Assembly: GCF_004210375.1 (NCBI RefSeq) | Contig: NC_134825.1 | Location: 4,154,001-4,218,000, forward strand | Direction of reading: 5' to 3' | Origin: Tachypleus tridentatus | Taxonomy: Eukaryota; Arthropoda; Merostomata; Xiphosura; Limulidae | DNA length: 64,000 nucleotides | Shown here: positions 13,416 to 24,300 of the stretch, piece by piece | Layout of the letters: the number at the start of each line of letters is the position of its first letter | How positions within the stretch are numbered: position 1 is the stretch's first letter | Position numbers and translations under genes: made by a program | The notes under the pieces: generated by a model | The model's database searches: none | What the model was told of the DNA's origin: nothing | What the model saw: only the letters and a program-made list of their open reading frames with translations

Positions 13416-14770
13416 GATAGTAACTGTTTGTTTCATTGGACGGAGGTCCTGCGTTAAGGGGTGACATGGGTGCATAACCTGAGTATTGAGTTATCTCGTA
13501 AATTTTCATGTCTGCTTTGGTGTCATCAGATATTATATTATTGATAAAAATGGGTGATTAGAAGAATTATAGTAGGGGTCAACTCTCACGTGGCCAGAGG
13601 CTAGTATGGTAGGATAAAGTCAGACCACGAGTAAATAGTCCGAACTGGTGAGGATCTAGCCCACTATACTGTGAGTAATTCGTGTTGATCTGCGGACTAC
13701 AACACGTCGTTTCCAGTTTATGGTTTTCACTACCATCTATCAAGGAGCGTTCATGACAGTTATAGTTGTCTGTGTTAGTAGCTACTGTCAGCAGCTGAGA
13801 TTTGGCAGACAGAGAGGAGGCAACATGCTGCTGACCCTGGTTGGAATTGATAATCTGTCCCGAATGTTGTGGTGGATAAGGAGAAGGGTTGTCAGGAGGC
13901 TTTCTAGAAGTGTCCGCCGATTTCAGGTGCGGTGGAGAAACACCGATCTTCGATTCTGTACTTTGCTGTTTCTGTTGTTGTTCGATGGCTTTATGTGCTT
14001 GTCGAAACACTTCTTTCTTTTGACATTTGAACCTTTTTTTGGCGACGTAGGTAGCAACCATTTTCAAACATGTTTCCAGAGTCTGGGTGCAGTCTCCAAA
14101 AGCTTCCTTTACCTGGCTTTTCTTGTGTTCGTGCAACTTTGACAAAACAATCATTAAAGCTCAGACTGTGACGAACGGAATTCTGCCAAGGCTGCTGGTT
14201 CTGCTGATAATATTGAAACAAATCCATGATGAACTGATAGATCTCGCTGAGGGTTAACATCTTACTTGGACAGTTCTGAATAGCCATCGTGATCAATGAA
14301 ATGTATGAATAAGGAGGCTTGGCGTGTGTGTAACTACGTCGGTAAACTTTATCCGGGCGTCCACGCCCCATCGCTACATTGGATGAACTAGCTACACTTT
14401 CGGTACCAGAGGGTGAAGGGCCGAGGCGACCACACATAAAAAACTCCGTGCTGGGAACAGTTGATACATTCATAGAATTAAGTCCAGTCACTGTATTCAT
14501 ACAGGACTGGGTAGTTGTATCATTAATTTCTAAGCATAGAGAACTCATTCTTCCAATAGGATAAGTTTGTGGAACTTGAGTCATACATGAAGGCCCTCCA
14601 CTTATCACCATTCCTACTGGAGGTCCCATGAAATCTACAGTTGCAGTAGAAGTAATGTTAGTGGATGTAGAATCAATGTTGGGACCAAATCCTTCTGTGG
14701 TACAATTCAGAGTGAGACTTGAACCTGTGTTGATACTGGTCGTGCTGTACGTATTGGTCATAATACTCAT
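13369..14770 (-). pseudogene. FoxA: FoxA (fork head / HNF3) gene, single exon, frame broken
   Basis: FoxA proteins are winged-helix pioneer transcription factors that specify endoderm and foregut. The ATG at 14770 was chosen because the only codon further upstream in the open frame is a TTG. The N-terminal region is followed by a fork-head domain at about residues 150-245, with [23 protein letters not shown] and GKGSFW-type motifs. Past an A7 run (plus 14034-14040; six A are expected) the FoxA sequence continues in the next frame with RFKCQKKEV. The C-terminal region keeps the FoxA transactivation motifs: NHPF, then INNIISDDTKAD, then a QYSGY box, ending in SYYHHSLYYVHP and a stop at 13369. 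Two further frame changes are needed: an extra base between about 13590 and 13680, and one missing base near 13546. The domain also carries odd replacements of near-invariant residues (NQQPWQNS for NQQRWQNS, SFWRLHP for SFWTLHP). No intron is visible. I infer a decaying paralogue; sequencing indels could explain some breaks but not the substitutions. Confidence 0.85.
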
Positions 14771-15039
14771 AGTTTGCAAAGAATTAATTGTAATCTGAAC
14801 GTCCTCTTAACCTTTCGCGTAATCATAATTTTTAGTTTCGTTTAACCTTGAAACGAAGTGTAAGGTTTGTAAAAAGCAACATTAAATTTCGTTGTAAATA
14901 TAATTCACAAAGTCAATTGTAACATAACTCTTATTTCTTTCTTACTCACATTCGAATATGGTCTTATCGCTCTAGACTTTTTAATGGTTTCGGTAAATGA
15001 AGGTTCAGTTGATGCCTGTTAACTTTCTTTTAATATAAT

Positions 15040-15210
15040 ATTTTATCACTACTCTACACTTTATCACAAACTTGACGATAACAGGTAGCTGATACAGACA
15101 TTAATCTGAGATCTGATAAGAACGCAGTTCTCAGCTCAACAACTTATATTCTCCAAACAAACATTGCTGGTTAGCTCTTATCAAGTCACAACGAAAAACC
15201 TGATAGAGTG
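15040..15210 (-). promoter_or_regulatory. Possible FoxA upstream control region
   Basis: About 270-440 bp upstream of the FoxA start, five WGATAR-type sites lie close together (15043, 15061, 15114, 15178 and 15201). A TATAAG on the minus strand (15143-15148) and a FOX-like AAACAAACA (15155-15163) lie among them. GATA factors acting upstream of FoxA in endoderm is established animal biology. That these sites function here is inference. Confidence 0.3.
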
Positions 15211-15392
15211 AAGAGAACAACCCACCAAAGAGAGTTAGTTATGCGGACAATCGACTACCACCGCTTGGGTACCGATCCTATGAAAATACGCCTGCCGACG
15301 AACTGTGTACATGAAGCTACGCCCTTCTTCTTTGTTTGAATGCAAATCTGGCACAGAAAGCTTCAAATTAGCCTTGAGTTACGCCTCCAGTT

Positions 15393-15460
15393 CTAATACC
15401 CATACCAGCTGTCTTGAGAATACATTTTTACTTCAAGCGGGTTCCTTGTTATCACGAATT
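15393..15460 (+). mobile_element. Family-B hammerhead-element end fragment
   Basis: Contains ACCCATACCAGC, then a block equivalent to CTTCTACTTCAAGTGGGTTT, matching the terminal arm of the element at 38644-38821. The ribozyme part is absent. Confidence 0.6.
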
Positions 15461-16002
15461 ACGCCGACACTGTTATTCTTATTGGATGATATGTAGAAAC
15501 GTCACCTAACTCCGCCTTTTTACCAAACTCCCTTCCTTCTAGAGTATTAATAACGATGGTAAGTTTAGCGTCATCGTGAGGTGAAAGTCAGTTTAGAATA
15601 CTGACTGGCTGTATTAATAACTAAATACATACATCATATCCGCAATCAGTTGTGAGTCTTGTAACCAGATTTTATCTTTCTGTAATATATGTTAGCAGAA
15701 TGTTAGAGAAAAGTGCAATCATAACCACACTTCAAATAGGAGTTATGCCACTATGCTGATATACAGAAAATATATGTGCTGTATTTTACTACGATTCTTC
15801 TGCATTTTATATCACGTGCATGGAGGAAAGGTTTTTACGTCTGTAGTCATGAAAATAGAAAAATTCACATAAAGGGTGATCATATTTTGTTCAACCAGCA
15901 CAATGGAAGTCAAATAGAAGTAGTATTTGACTTTTGACTGTTACTGTTAAAATGAAAATAGGAATATAATGTTCATAGCTCATAATAGAAAAACAAAAAT
16001 AA

Positions 16003-16180
16003 CTCGTTAGGCTTCGTGCAAAGCTATTTGAGATAGCAGTCCCTAATTTGGTATTTATACGTTAGAAAAATGGCAAATAATCAGCATCACTTATCGCAAA
16101 CTCTTTGGGTTATTTTAATCGAATAACAGGATTTGGATGTCACGTTTAGAATGCACTCATGACCTCAGCGTAGTATAAGA
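16003..16180 (-). mobile_element. Highly diverged SINE relic
   Basis: In order it shows weak versions of the tail (CGTGCAAAGCTA), the CCCTAATTT block and the ATCAGCATCAC block of the common SINE, read on the minus strand. An old copy. Confidence 0.6.
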
Positions 16181-19100
16181 GCAATTTCTTTTTTCAGTAA
16201 CTTGACGACAGTTTGGCGAATAAAAGAGCTCATCTAAAAATGAAAAAGATTTTTACTGTCTGTTATGGTGGGTACTTAAATTGTAGTTAAACATTCTTAT
16301 TAGATTTCGATAGAGAAGAATAAGCTAATTGTAGAACTATTAGTTAAAACAAGTAAATATTGATAGAACTAACTTGAAATACACGAAAGACTGTCTACTT
16401 GTAACAAGATATATTTATGATATAAAAACGATTGTAAAACTATAGTAATGTATCGCTCAAAATTCAACAAATAAATTTCTGAAACAAATCACAGTGGAAT
16501 TGGTTTCTTATGAAATCACGCTAAACTGGAATCATAAAATGTAGGGTTATATGATTTTTATTATATGATGAATGTTTCGTGTGCTTATATTTTAAAAGTA
16601 CAAAAATCATATATGTATATATATTTAATAGTACGATATATTAAAAACTAAATAACCCATTCATATTTCCTGTATTTTAATTTATGATATAAGAAAACAG
16701 TTCTCTGGTGAAATATGAAATGAAAACTTGGAATTTCTTTAAATAATTCCGTCCTATTCACTTGTTTATTATTAGTCACAAATGATGTAGGTCATTAATA
16801 TTGCAGCTGCTAAACGTTCTTGCTTACTGAACGTTCAGTACCCATTTATTAATCCATGGAAATAGTATTTTTTAATATACTGTTAATCAGGTGAGAGTGG
16901 TCTGATTTAGAAACTTTTCTCTAAGGCTAATCTAGCAGTTTAGTTGGTTTGAAACAGTAGATCTACGAGATGAGTGTTTATTAAAGTTCTCTATCAAACT
17001 GTAAAATAATTAGCACCGTTAAAACTATTTACTATTAGCAAAAATTAATATTGTAGAATTTATTCCTTTAGTAGGAATTACTGCATTATTGGGTTTCCTA
17101 CGTCTTCTTGCACTCCTTCATCCACAAGCATCGTACCATTAAGCAGATTTCAAAAGAAGTATATCTACCGTTCAATCACATGTTATTTTCTGCAAAGGCA
17201 TCAAGAATCGCGTTAAATGTGAGAAGCGGCTATCTGTAGTTTGTACACGATGTCCTGTTAAGCAAACTAGAAGGACGTATCCGTTATAGAACCCACAAAA
17301 CACCGTTTTACATAGTAATTTTAAAACATTACACTAACGTATCTGTTTAAAATTGTATAAACACGCTGTAACTATATATGTTACACACTTATGTAGGCAG
17401 TTTTGATATTTTAAATAAAACAACTGTATTTTGGAGCCGTTGAATAAGTGAAATAGGTCTTTGTAGATGATATAAATATTTATGGCACAGTGTTATTTGA
17501 TTTTAGTGGATATATGTCGTTTGAAGCTGGTGACACAATTAAAGGCTTTATTGCATCTTTGTTGGACAACTTTGTGCCTACATCTTTACCTTTTTCAAAA
17601 CCTACTACGAATGCAAAGCTTTTCAACGACTTGTCCTATGATTTGACAAATATATTTGAGAAATGAAATCACTTTGATTTAGCTTATCATTACATTATTT
17701 GGAATTACATGAGCTTCAATATGGGTGACGTTTATTTCTGGATGGATTTAAACTTGTTAATATCACTGCCATTGAAATAACTACAAATTCATTATGAGCA
17801 AAATAACCGTCAACGAACTATCTAAACATTAAAGAACTTTGACTTCATGTTTGAGGCAACTCTATGGTATTGCTCCAAAGCTAATTACTCCAGAGCCGTG
17901 TGCTAATACGGTTTAATTGTCATATATCTTAGAGTAGTACCCAAGTTTATGTGAAGAGTACATAAGCATGACAAACACTTGCAACGAACTATCGTGTTGG
18001 GACTGCAAATTAAACGTTATTCAGATGGGAGAGATATAACTGTTTGTCAACTAACGTTTCGAAAATTTTGACTTATCTTATGCTTTTCATCTTTCCTTAT
18101 TCTTATAACGTGCATGTAGTCTTTTGAAATGTGTTTTTATAAAAAAAAAAACTAATTTGAAATGATGTTTCATTGAGATGAATAGATTTAACATTATTCT
18201 CTTTAAAGAGATAAATCTGGGATATTTAAGGATGTTTTTTATTATAGATATATGGTACTTCTTAAGTGAAATATATTAGATTTGTCTAACTGGTGTATTT
18301 TACATACGGAGTAAGTGAAGCTTGTGAATACTGAGTATTTAATCTATTTGTTGATTGAATTTTGTAATTATAACATACATTTCTGTGGATCAGTCTTGGC
18401 AAAGAGGGTTTTTTTTTCCTCTTCAAATGTAAATATTTGTTGTTGACATTATGAGTGTTGAGAAATCAAATTTATAAAAGTTCAAAATGTTTCTTACCTT
18501 ACTCTTAATGTGTCGTGCTTACAGATCTGTACGCAGAATGTTTGGAATTGGAGTTCTAATTTGTGAAATCAAAAACTAACATATATTGTCCAAAGAATGA
18601 TAAAAGGTCGGGTACACCCCCCAGAAAATTTCTGAAAAATAAGTGCTATGAGATTAAATGTGGAAGCAATTTTGCATGAACTATAACTGTAATAATTGTA
18701 CGGTTGTTTTCATAAAATCTACAAACATCCAACAAAAAGTCAACAAATCATCATTTTGTTGTAACACTTCATGGGAAGCTAGACTTAAATTAGTATAAAT
18801 ATGTATGTTTTATCACAGTGAAGTACTGTACTATCTACATGCAGAGTAGTGATTAATGCGTGGAATTTGATCAAACAGAGACAATTATTTAAAGCTCTGA
18901 ATACAACTGTGATAATCAACAGTGTAACATTTGACTTGTTTCAATATGTTATTTTAAAACAAGCAAATTGTGTTGTTGTTTGTTTATTGTTGAAATTTAT
19001 CGCCAACAAATAATAGACGCCTACTACAAATAACCTAACCTACAAAACCTAACACGTTAATGCTTTTCTAATCCACAAGAATTTTGACTATGTGGAAAAA

Positions 19101-19358
19101 GTTAAATATAATAAGAAGCTGCATTATAACTACACAAGAACATTTTTTTTACAATACAAATATAGGGGATTCGGAGCGAAACCCCCTACGTACGTGTGTG
19201 ACTTAATATTTACCGACACACACATTGGGTCTATAATGTAAATAAAGTATAGGTTTACATATATCAAGAAATGATGATTTTTTTAAGTCAAAGACAATCT
19301 AATCTTTTAAAATGCCACCAATGGCACTGCAGTATGTTTACAGACTCACAATGCTAGA

Positions 19359-19635
19359 GGCCCGGCATGGCCAGGTGGGTTAAAGTGTTCGACTCGTAAT
19401 CTGAGGATCGCGGGTTCGAATCCCTATCGCACCAAACATGCTTGCCCTTTTAGTCGTGGGGGCGTTATAATGTTTCGACCAATCCCACTATTTGTTGGTA
19501 AAAGAGTAGCCCAACAGTTGGCGGTGGGTGGTGATGACTAGCTGCCTTCCCTCTAGTCTTACACTACTAAATTAGGGACGGCTAGCACAGATAGCCCTCG
19601 AGTAGCTTTGTGCGAAATTCCAAAAACAAACAAAC
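19359..19635 (+). mobile_element. tRNA-derived SINE, full length
   Basis: Complete copy from GGCCCGGCATGG to a CAAA-rich tail, close to the family consensus. No convincing target duplication was seen. Confidence 0.93.
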
Positions 19636-19792
19636 TCACTCATGAGCTCTTAAATTATAAATAACAGATTACGGTTGCTAAACGAATACAATCTGGGGAT
19701 ATTCAAAAGTGCCACTTTATCAGACAGGGCAGGAGTTATATAATCGAAATAAAATTAAAGAAAGACGATCTTGTTATGCTGTTGTTGTTTAT

Positions 19793-20002
19793 GTAACCGG
19801 TTTTTTACCACAACCACACAGGGTGAAAATCAAAGTAATCGGTTTTTTACCACAACCACACAGGGTGAAAATCAAAGTAACAAACTTTTTACCCCAACCA
19901 CACACAGATGAAAATCAACGTAACCGGATTTTTACCCCAACCACACAGGGTGAAGATCAAAGTAACCGGGTTTTTACTCCAACTACACAGGTGAAGATCA
20001 AA
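19793..20002. repeat. 42-bp minisatellite, five copies
   Basis: Units begin at 19793, 19835, 19877, 19920 and 19962 with a core like TTTTTACCACAACCACACAG. The period of 42 is a multiple of three, so a plus-strand ORF (to 20134) stays open and repeats a 14-residue unit containing FLPQPH. A one-base change in the third unit shifts that reading. No family match; I read it as a non-coding minisatellite. Confidence 0.85.
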
Positions 20003-21492
20003 CTAATAGTTTTATCTATATTCATTTTTTTGCTCTTTCAAGATGGAAGATTTGTAAAAAGTTCAGAAGTGTTAGCATGTTTATACTTCCTGATGAGAAA
20101 CCAGCTTCAACACCAACAGCTGAAACGCAAGTAAGGCTAGAAAAGACAAATTAAGAGCTAAAAGGGTGAATGTAGTTTTCACTTTAGCTTAGTGAGAGAC
20201 AAAAGACAAGCTTGACACATCCTATTAATGATTATTTCATATATTGCATTCCTAAACAGATGCTGGTAAGTTAATATAAATAAACATTCGGAGGCTATTT
20301 TTTTAACCACATCTTCTTTCGTACCCGAGGTGTTTTGGATTACATATTACAAAATTTTTTGTCACTAAAATCAACAAATCACAGCAAATAAGAAAGTTAT
20401 ACTCGGTAGTAACACACATTAGCCTTAAAATCGCAACGGTATTTTATGCGGAACAGGCCTTTCTTTTACAGGGCAAACAAGATTCTTTAAAATATGTGAT
20501 GGTGGATAATTCTTTCTGAAACAGTGCTAACTACTTGCTCTCTAATACCGTCATGAAATTCAGATTTTTCGTATCATTACCCCGACATCAAGAATCGTTA
20601 TTTATGCTAGTAGATTAAGTTCATATGACGTGACGTTAAACGCTCTTCAGTTAGGATATTTTCATAAAATTTATTAAATATTTCTTGAATACATTTATCA
20701 GGCTCCGTTTGTAAACACTAAATACGCGGCCTCTATACCGAAGGACTGAATGTGTGACGAAATTTTCTTATCAGTGATTTAAATGTTGGTTACAGTTTTG
20801 ACGAAATTTTGAGTTCATAACTGTATGTCCCACATTAAATCGCTTTTGGGTGTTTCTTGATCGGTACTTATTTCACACATAAGGTGTTTTCGATTATATA
20901 TCTCGACTTTTTTTGTCAGTTATCACCAACAAATCACAATAAAAAATAAGAGAGTGATACTCGCTAGCAACACACGTTAGCTTTAAATTCGCAACGATAT
21001 TATACCGAACACACCTGACTTTACAATACTAATAAGATTCTTTAAAATGTATGATGGTAGATATTTCTTTCTCATACAGTGCTTACTACTTGCTTTCTAA
21101 TACCGTCACGAATTTTATATTTTTCTTGTCATCACTACAACATCAAGAATCGTTATTTATGCTAGTAGCTTAAGTTCATATGACGTGACGTTAAACGCTC
21201 TTCAGTTAGGATATTTTCATGAAGTTTTTTAAATATTTCTTGAAAAGTTTTAAATGAAAAACAGTCCACTCTTATAATTGGTTTGGAAACATCTGCTAGA
21301 AATTGCTTAGCCTAACCAACACTGATGTATCTGCAAGTCTTTCATTAATAGTTTTGTCACTTTAAATCAATTGTCTTTAATCAGAATGAGGAAAATCTTA
21401 AAATGGCTGCGTTTACTCCAAGGTCAAGTCCTAATAAAAATTTAAGATCGATAATTAATTTTTGCATAGGCGTTTGCAAATATTTTCGTGGA

Positions 21493-21772
21493 TTGTTTGT
21501 TTGTTTGTTTTGGAATTTCGCACAAAGCTACTCGAGGGCTATCTGTGCTAGCCGTCCCTAATTTAGCAGTGTAAGACTAGAGGGAAGGCAGCTAGTCATC
21601 ACCACCCACCGCTAACTCTTGGGCTACTCTTTTACCAACGAATAGTGGGATTGACCGTCACATTATACACTCCCACGGCTGGGAGGGCGAGCATGTTTAG
21701 CGCGACACGGGCGCGAACCCGCGACCCTCGGATTACGAGTCGCATGCTTACGCGCTTGGCCATGCCAGGCCC
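21493..21772 (-). mobile_element. tRNA-derived SINE nested in old array-unit copy
   Basis: Full-length minus-strand copy. It is flanked by an 11-bp direct repeat, ATTTTCGTGGA, at 21482-21492 and 21773-21783, giving exact insertion boundaries. Confidence 0.95.
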
Positions 21773-22210
21773 ATTTTCGTGGAAAGTGTTTGTTTTCCCA
21801 GACTAACTTTGCACTCGTGGCTTATGTATACACAAATTGAGGCTCTTTATTGAAAAAAAAACAAACTATAAGCGTAATGAATTAGAAAAAGATAAAAAAA
21901 TAAATAAGTTAGGTATGTTTTTCTCTTAAAGCTTCCGTACTTCTAGTACGTAGAGAAAAAATAGGTAAAAACTGTAATAAAATTGGAGATGTTATATAAC
22001 AGTTATTTCTTAATACGTTGTCGTGAAATTTGATTCGTGAACTAAGGCTACCATAGCGTAATTCCACAGCAAATATGTGATAGATGTTATTAACGTAGTT
22101 TGAGAAACAAAAGGTGAAAAATAGCTAATCTATCACTCCTGTTACTAACACACTGTGTATCCAGAAGGTTGGTTTGGCCGTATGATATACCTAGTTACAC
22201 TTCTTACAGC

Positions 22211-22351
22211 GTTGTGTCTCAGGATGTCAGGTATGGGTATTTACACTTTCACCAAAATAAAGCAATGAACAACGTTTCGACCTTCTTAGGTCATCTTCAG
22301 GTTAACCTGAGGTACATTTTCACTTCAAGTGGATTTCTCGTCATCACGAAT
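22211..22351 (-). mobile_element. Short hammerhead-bearing element (family B) with target duplication
   Basis: Compared with the array unit, this copy has a 141-bp insertion flanked by a 10-bp direct repeat, TTCTTACAGC (22201-22210 and 22352-22361). The insert contains a minus-strand hammerhead motif (22265-22306) and ends with the family-B terminus CTTCAAGTGG...CTCGTCATCAC. It encodes no protein, so it is non-autonomous and was presumably mobilised by another element's enzymes. Confidence 0.75.
22265..22306 (-). ncRNA. Hammerhead-ribozyme motif, partly degraded
   Basis: The minus strand reads GTTAAC, core CTGAAGA, stem II GACC/GGTC with loop TAAGAA, core GAAA, ACGT, then T and GTTCAT. The core and stem II are preserved; stem I pairs at only part of its length. 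It has the same extra T before stem II as the other copies. Activity is doubtful. Confidence 0.6.
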
Positions 22352-22832
22352 TTCTTACAGCTTCGATCTTCACTTTCTGTTCGAATGAATATAGCAAAAT
22401 TATATCATTTTATTAATTTTTAGGAATACCTTTAATATCGTTGTTGGGCTCCAATTTACGTATAGGGTAAGTTAAATTTATCAAAGGTGGAAAAAGATCT
22501 GATAGTGATATATCATGATGGAGTGTGTCCAACATCTTGTCTTTGCCTATTTCGTTTACTTCATCAATCTTGTGTACAATAAGCCAGGTGAAGTAAAATA
22601 ACCAAACTTTGTTTTTATTATCGTACAATGATTAGAGACTTCTGAAGGTCGTTTTTGGAGGCAATACAATACATCTATAACGTCTCTTTATACGACACTT
22701 GAAGAATCAGATATTCGTGTGAAGCCACAAGTAGTATGTTACTATCCGTACAAAATTGGAAGAATCAGAGTATGTACCCATAAGATGCATAAAATCATGA
22801 ACATAGTAGAAACGAAGAAGGCACAGAGCGGA

Positions 22833-22949
22833 TGTTTGACATATCCACTTGTGAGGTTGTACATAGAAGGTGTTTGACACATCCACTTGTGAGGTTGTAC
22901 ATAGGTAGTGTTTGACATATCCACTTGTGAGGTTGCACATTGGAAGTTT
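22833..22949. repeat. ~38-bp tandem triplication
   Basis: Three copies start at about 22833, 22872 and 22910 with the core CCACTTGTGAGGTTG. The corresponding place in the array unit (for example about 51325-51360) has a single copy, so the expansion happened only at this locus. Confidence 0.8.
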
Positions 22950-23100
22950 TATTACACAATACCCATTCACTCCTTGATTCCTCACTTTGTAATGCATCTA
23001 TTCCTACACTTTCAATTTTTTTAGATGTTTTTGTCTACATTATCGTGCACTTTCTTTACACTAGGTGACATGATCTTATGGATCCTTCATTCACTTATGT

Positions 23101-23120
23101 TAATTAATTAATTAATTAAA
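23101..23120. repeat. (TTAA)n microsatellite
   Basis: A run of TTAA/AATT units lies immediately beyond the end of the old array-unit copy. Confidence 0.9.
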
Positions 23121-23242
23121 AAATCAGCAAACAGCTGTTGAAGTTACATTTGCAGTTTAAGTAATTAAACTTTTACACTCAACTGTGATATTCGTTTTGT
23201 ATCTTCAAGAAATTGGTTTTAAGATGTTAATGATTCCATTAT

Positions 23243-24300
23243 GTGGACATTTCTTCAACTGAACTATCCAGATGTGTGACATTATTGCTGCCAAGAAGTC
23301 TCCGTAGTCAACAAGTTATTCGTCGATTTCTATGGTATTTTTTGATGGACTATCGCTGGATTTCACCCCACGCCATATTACATCCTTTATCGATCATTGC
23401 AAAACCAGGGTGTCTGTCGCCAGCAAAAGATCAGAATCCTTCGTCGAGGCGGAGTTTTCTTAGAGCTGTGACCGACTTAACTTATCTCCGTGGACCTGAA
23501 ATGCCGATACAAATGTCAGGTGTTTCACCCATAAAAGCCAAATTAATTTCTTTCATGTTTTTCTTAGGAGCATCCACTCTTCCATCTACCCATCAGATAT
23601 CCAGCACTCTATCAAAGCAGCCACCGAATCTAATTTCTATATCACCGGATCCAGTCCAGAATTACAGGCCTCTTTGCCCAGTTCATGAAAGTAGTAACCA
23701 CATACAAACCAATGGCTGACAACATTTCTTTCACTTTGGAGCCGATGACCCCTATCATCGATCGTCGCTACATTTCTACAAATCCAGCAACTTACAACCA
23801 CATCTATCAAGGAGACCCACGCAGTGCACAGTCTCACCTCTAATTAATACAACTTTAATTCTCCCAAAAAACAACTCCACGCAGAGTATCACATGCGTCA
23901 GTCTACCGACAAAAACAACCAGTACCGAATTCACTCAAACACAACCAGTCCTTAAGTTAACAACTACCACGGCCCAGGCCCACACCATACGTATGACGAC
24001 AGCCAACATGACGTCCTCAATGAACAATCAGTCAACATTCTGTCAACAGATGCAAATCCGTTAAGAAAGACAAAAATCTCCAGACCGTGGATCAACAAGA
24101 TGATGTTGACCACAATTCCTGATTTCAGTACATGGTCAATAATATATCCAGTCATTCTTCACCCCGCTGTTCCACCGTTCCAGCACGCTCCTGAAACTGT
24201 CTGTGTCTTACGATAACAACTCTGACAATGACCATGATGCCTTCTTTCTTCCCAAGTGATCCATCCGATCATGTTTTAATATTTTTAATTTTATCCCATC
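23243..24300 (+). mobile_element. Retroelement ORF1/Gag-like relic
   Basis: The translated region resembles the minus-strand ORF at 47472-48070. Shared features in order are a DGL...P segment, an RILRRGG-type segment, a VFLR...PSIQP-like segment and a segment near the end ending in a VVTT-like motif. The stretch is richer in GC than its surroundings. The protein type resembles the first ORF of non-LTR retrotransposons, but a Gag origin cannot be excluded. The copy is fragmentary and broken in several places. The sequence to about 24760 may belong to the same element. Confidence 0.55.

Larger units (their letters stand above)
15211..19358. other. Intergenic stretch with two old repeat fragments
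   Basis: A fragment at 15393-15460 matches the end of the hammerhead element family B (compare 38755-38821). A very diverged SINE lies at about 16003-16180. A short palindrome lies at 19164-19190. No coding exon was recognised in the rest. Confidence 0.55.
20318..23095 (+). repeat. Old diverged copy of the 3.82-kb array unit (no tRNA)
   Basis: Sequence from about 20690 onward follows the unit of the 49-64 kb array (for example CATTTATCAGGCTCCGTTTG, matching 49400), with many substitutions and indels. It ends near 23095, before the unit position of the tRNA gene. 20318-20680 is an extra partial copy of the next 560 bp, so this locus also had a local tandem duplication. A SINE (21493-21772) and a hammerhead element (22211-22351) are inserted. 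The array's 77-codon ORF is not conserved here. Confidence 0.8.

Noticed and set aside
13720-14142. Plus-strand ORF of 140 codons
   Set aside because: It is the shadow of the FoxA coding strand, which explains the region fully.
19164-19190. Short palindrome with GGGG and CCCC arms
   Set aside because: It is isolated, with no matching partner or element boundary in the window.
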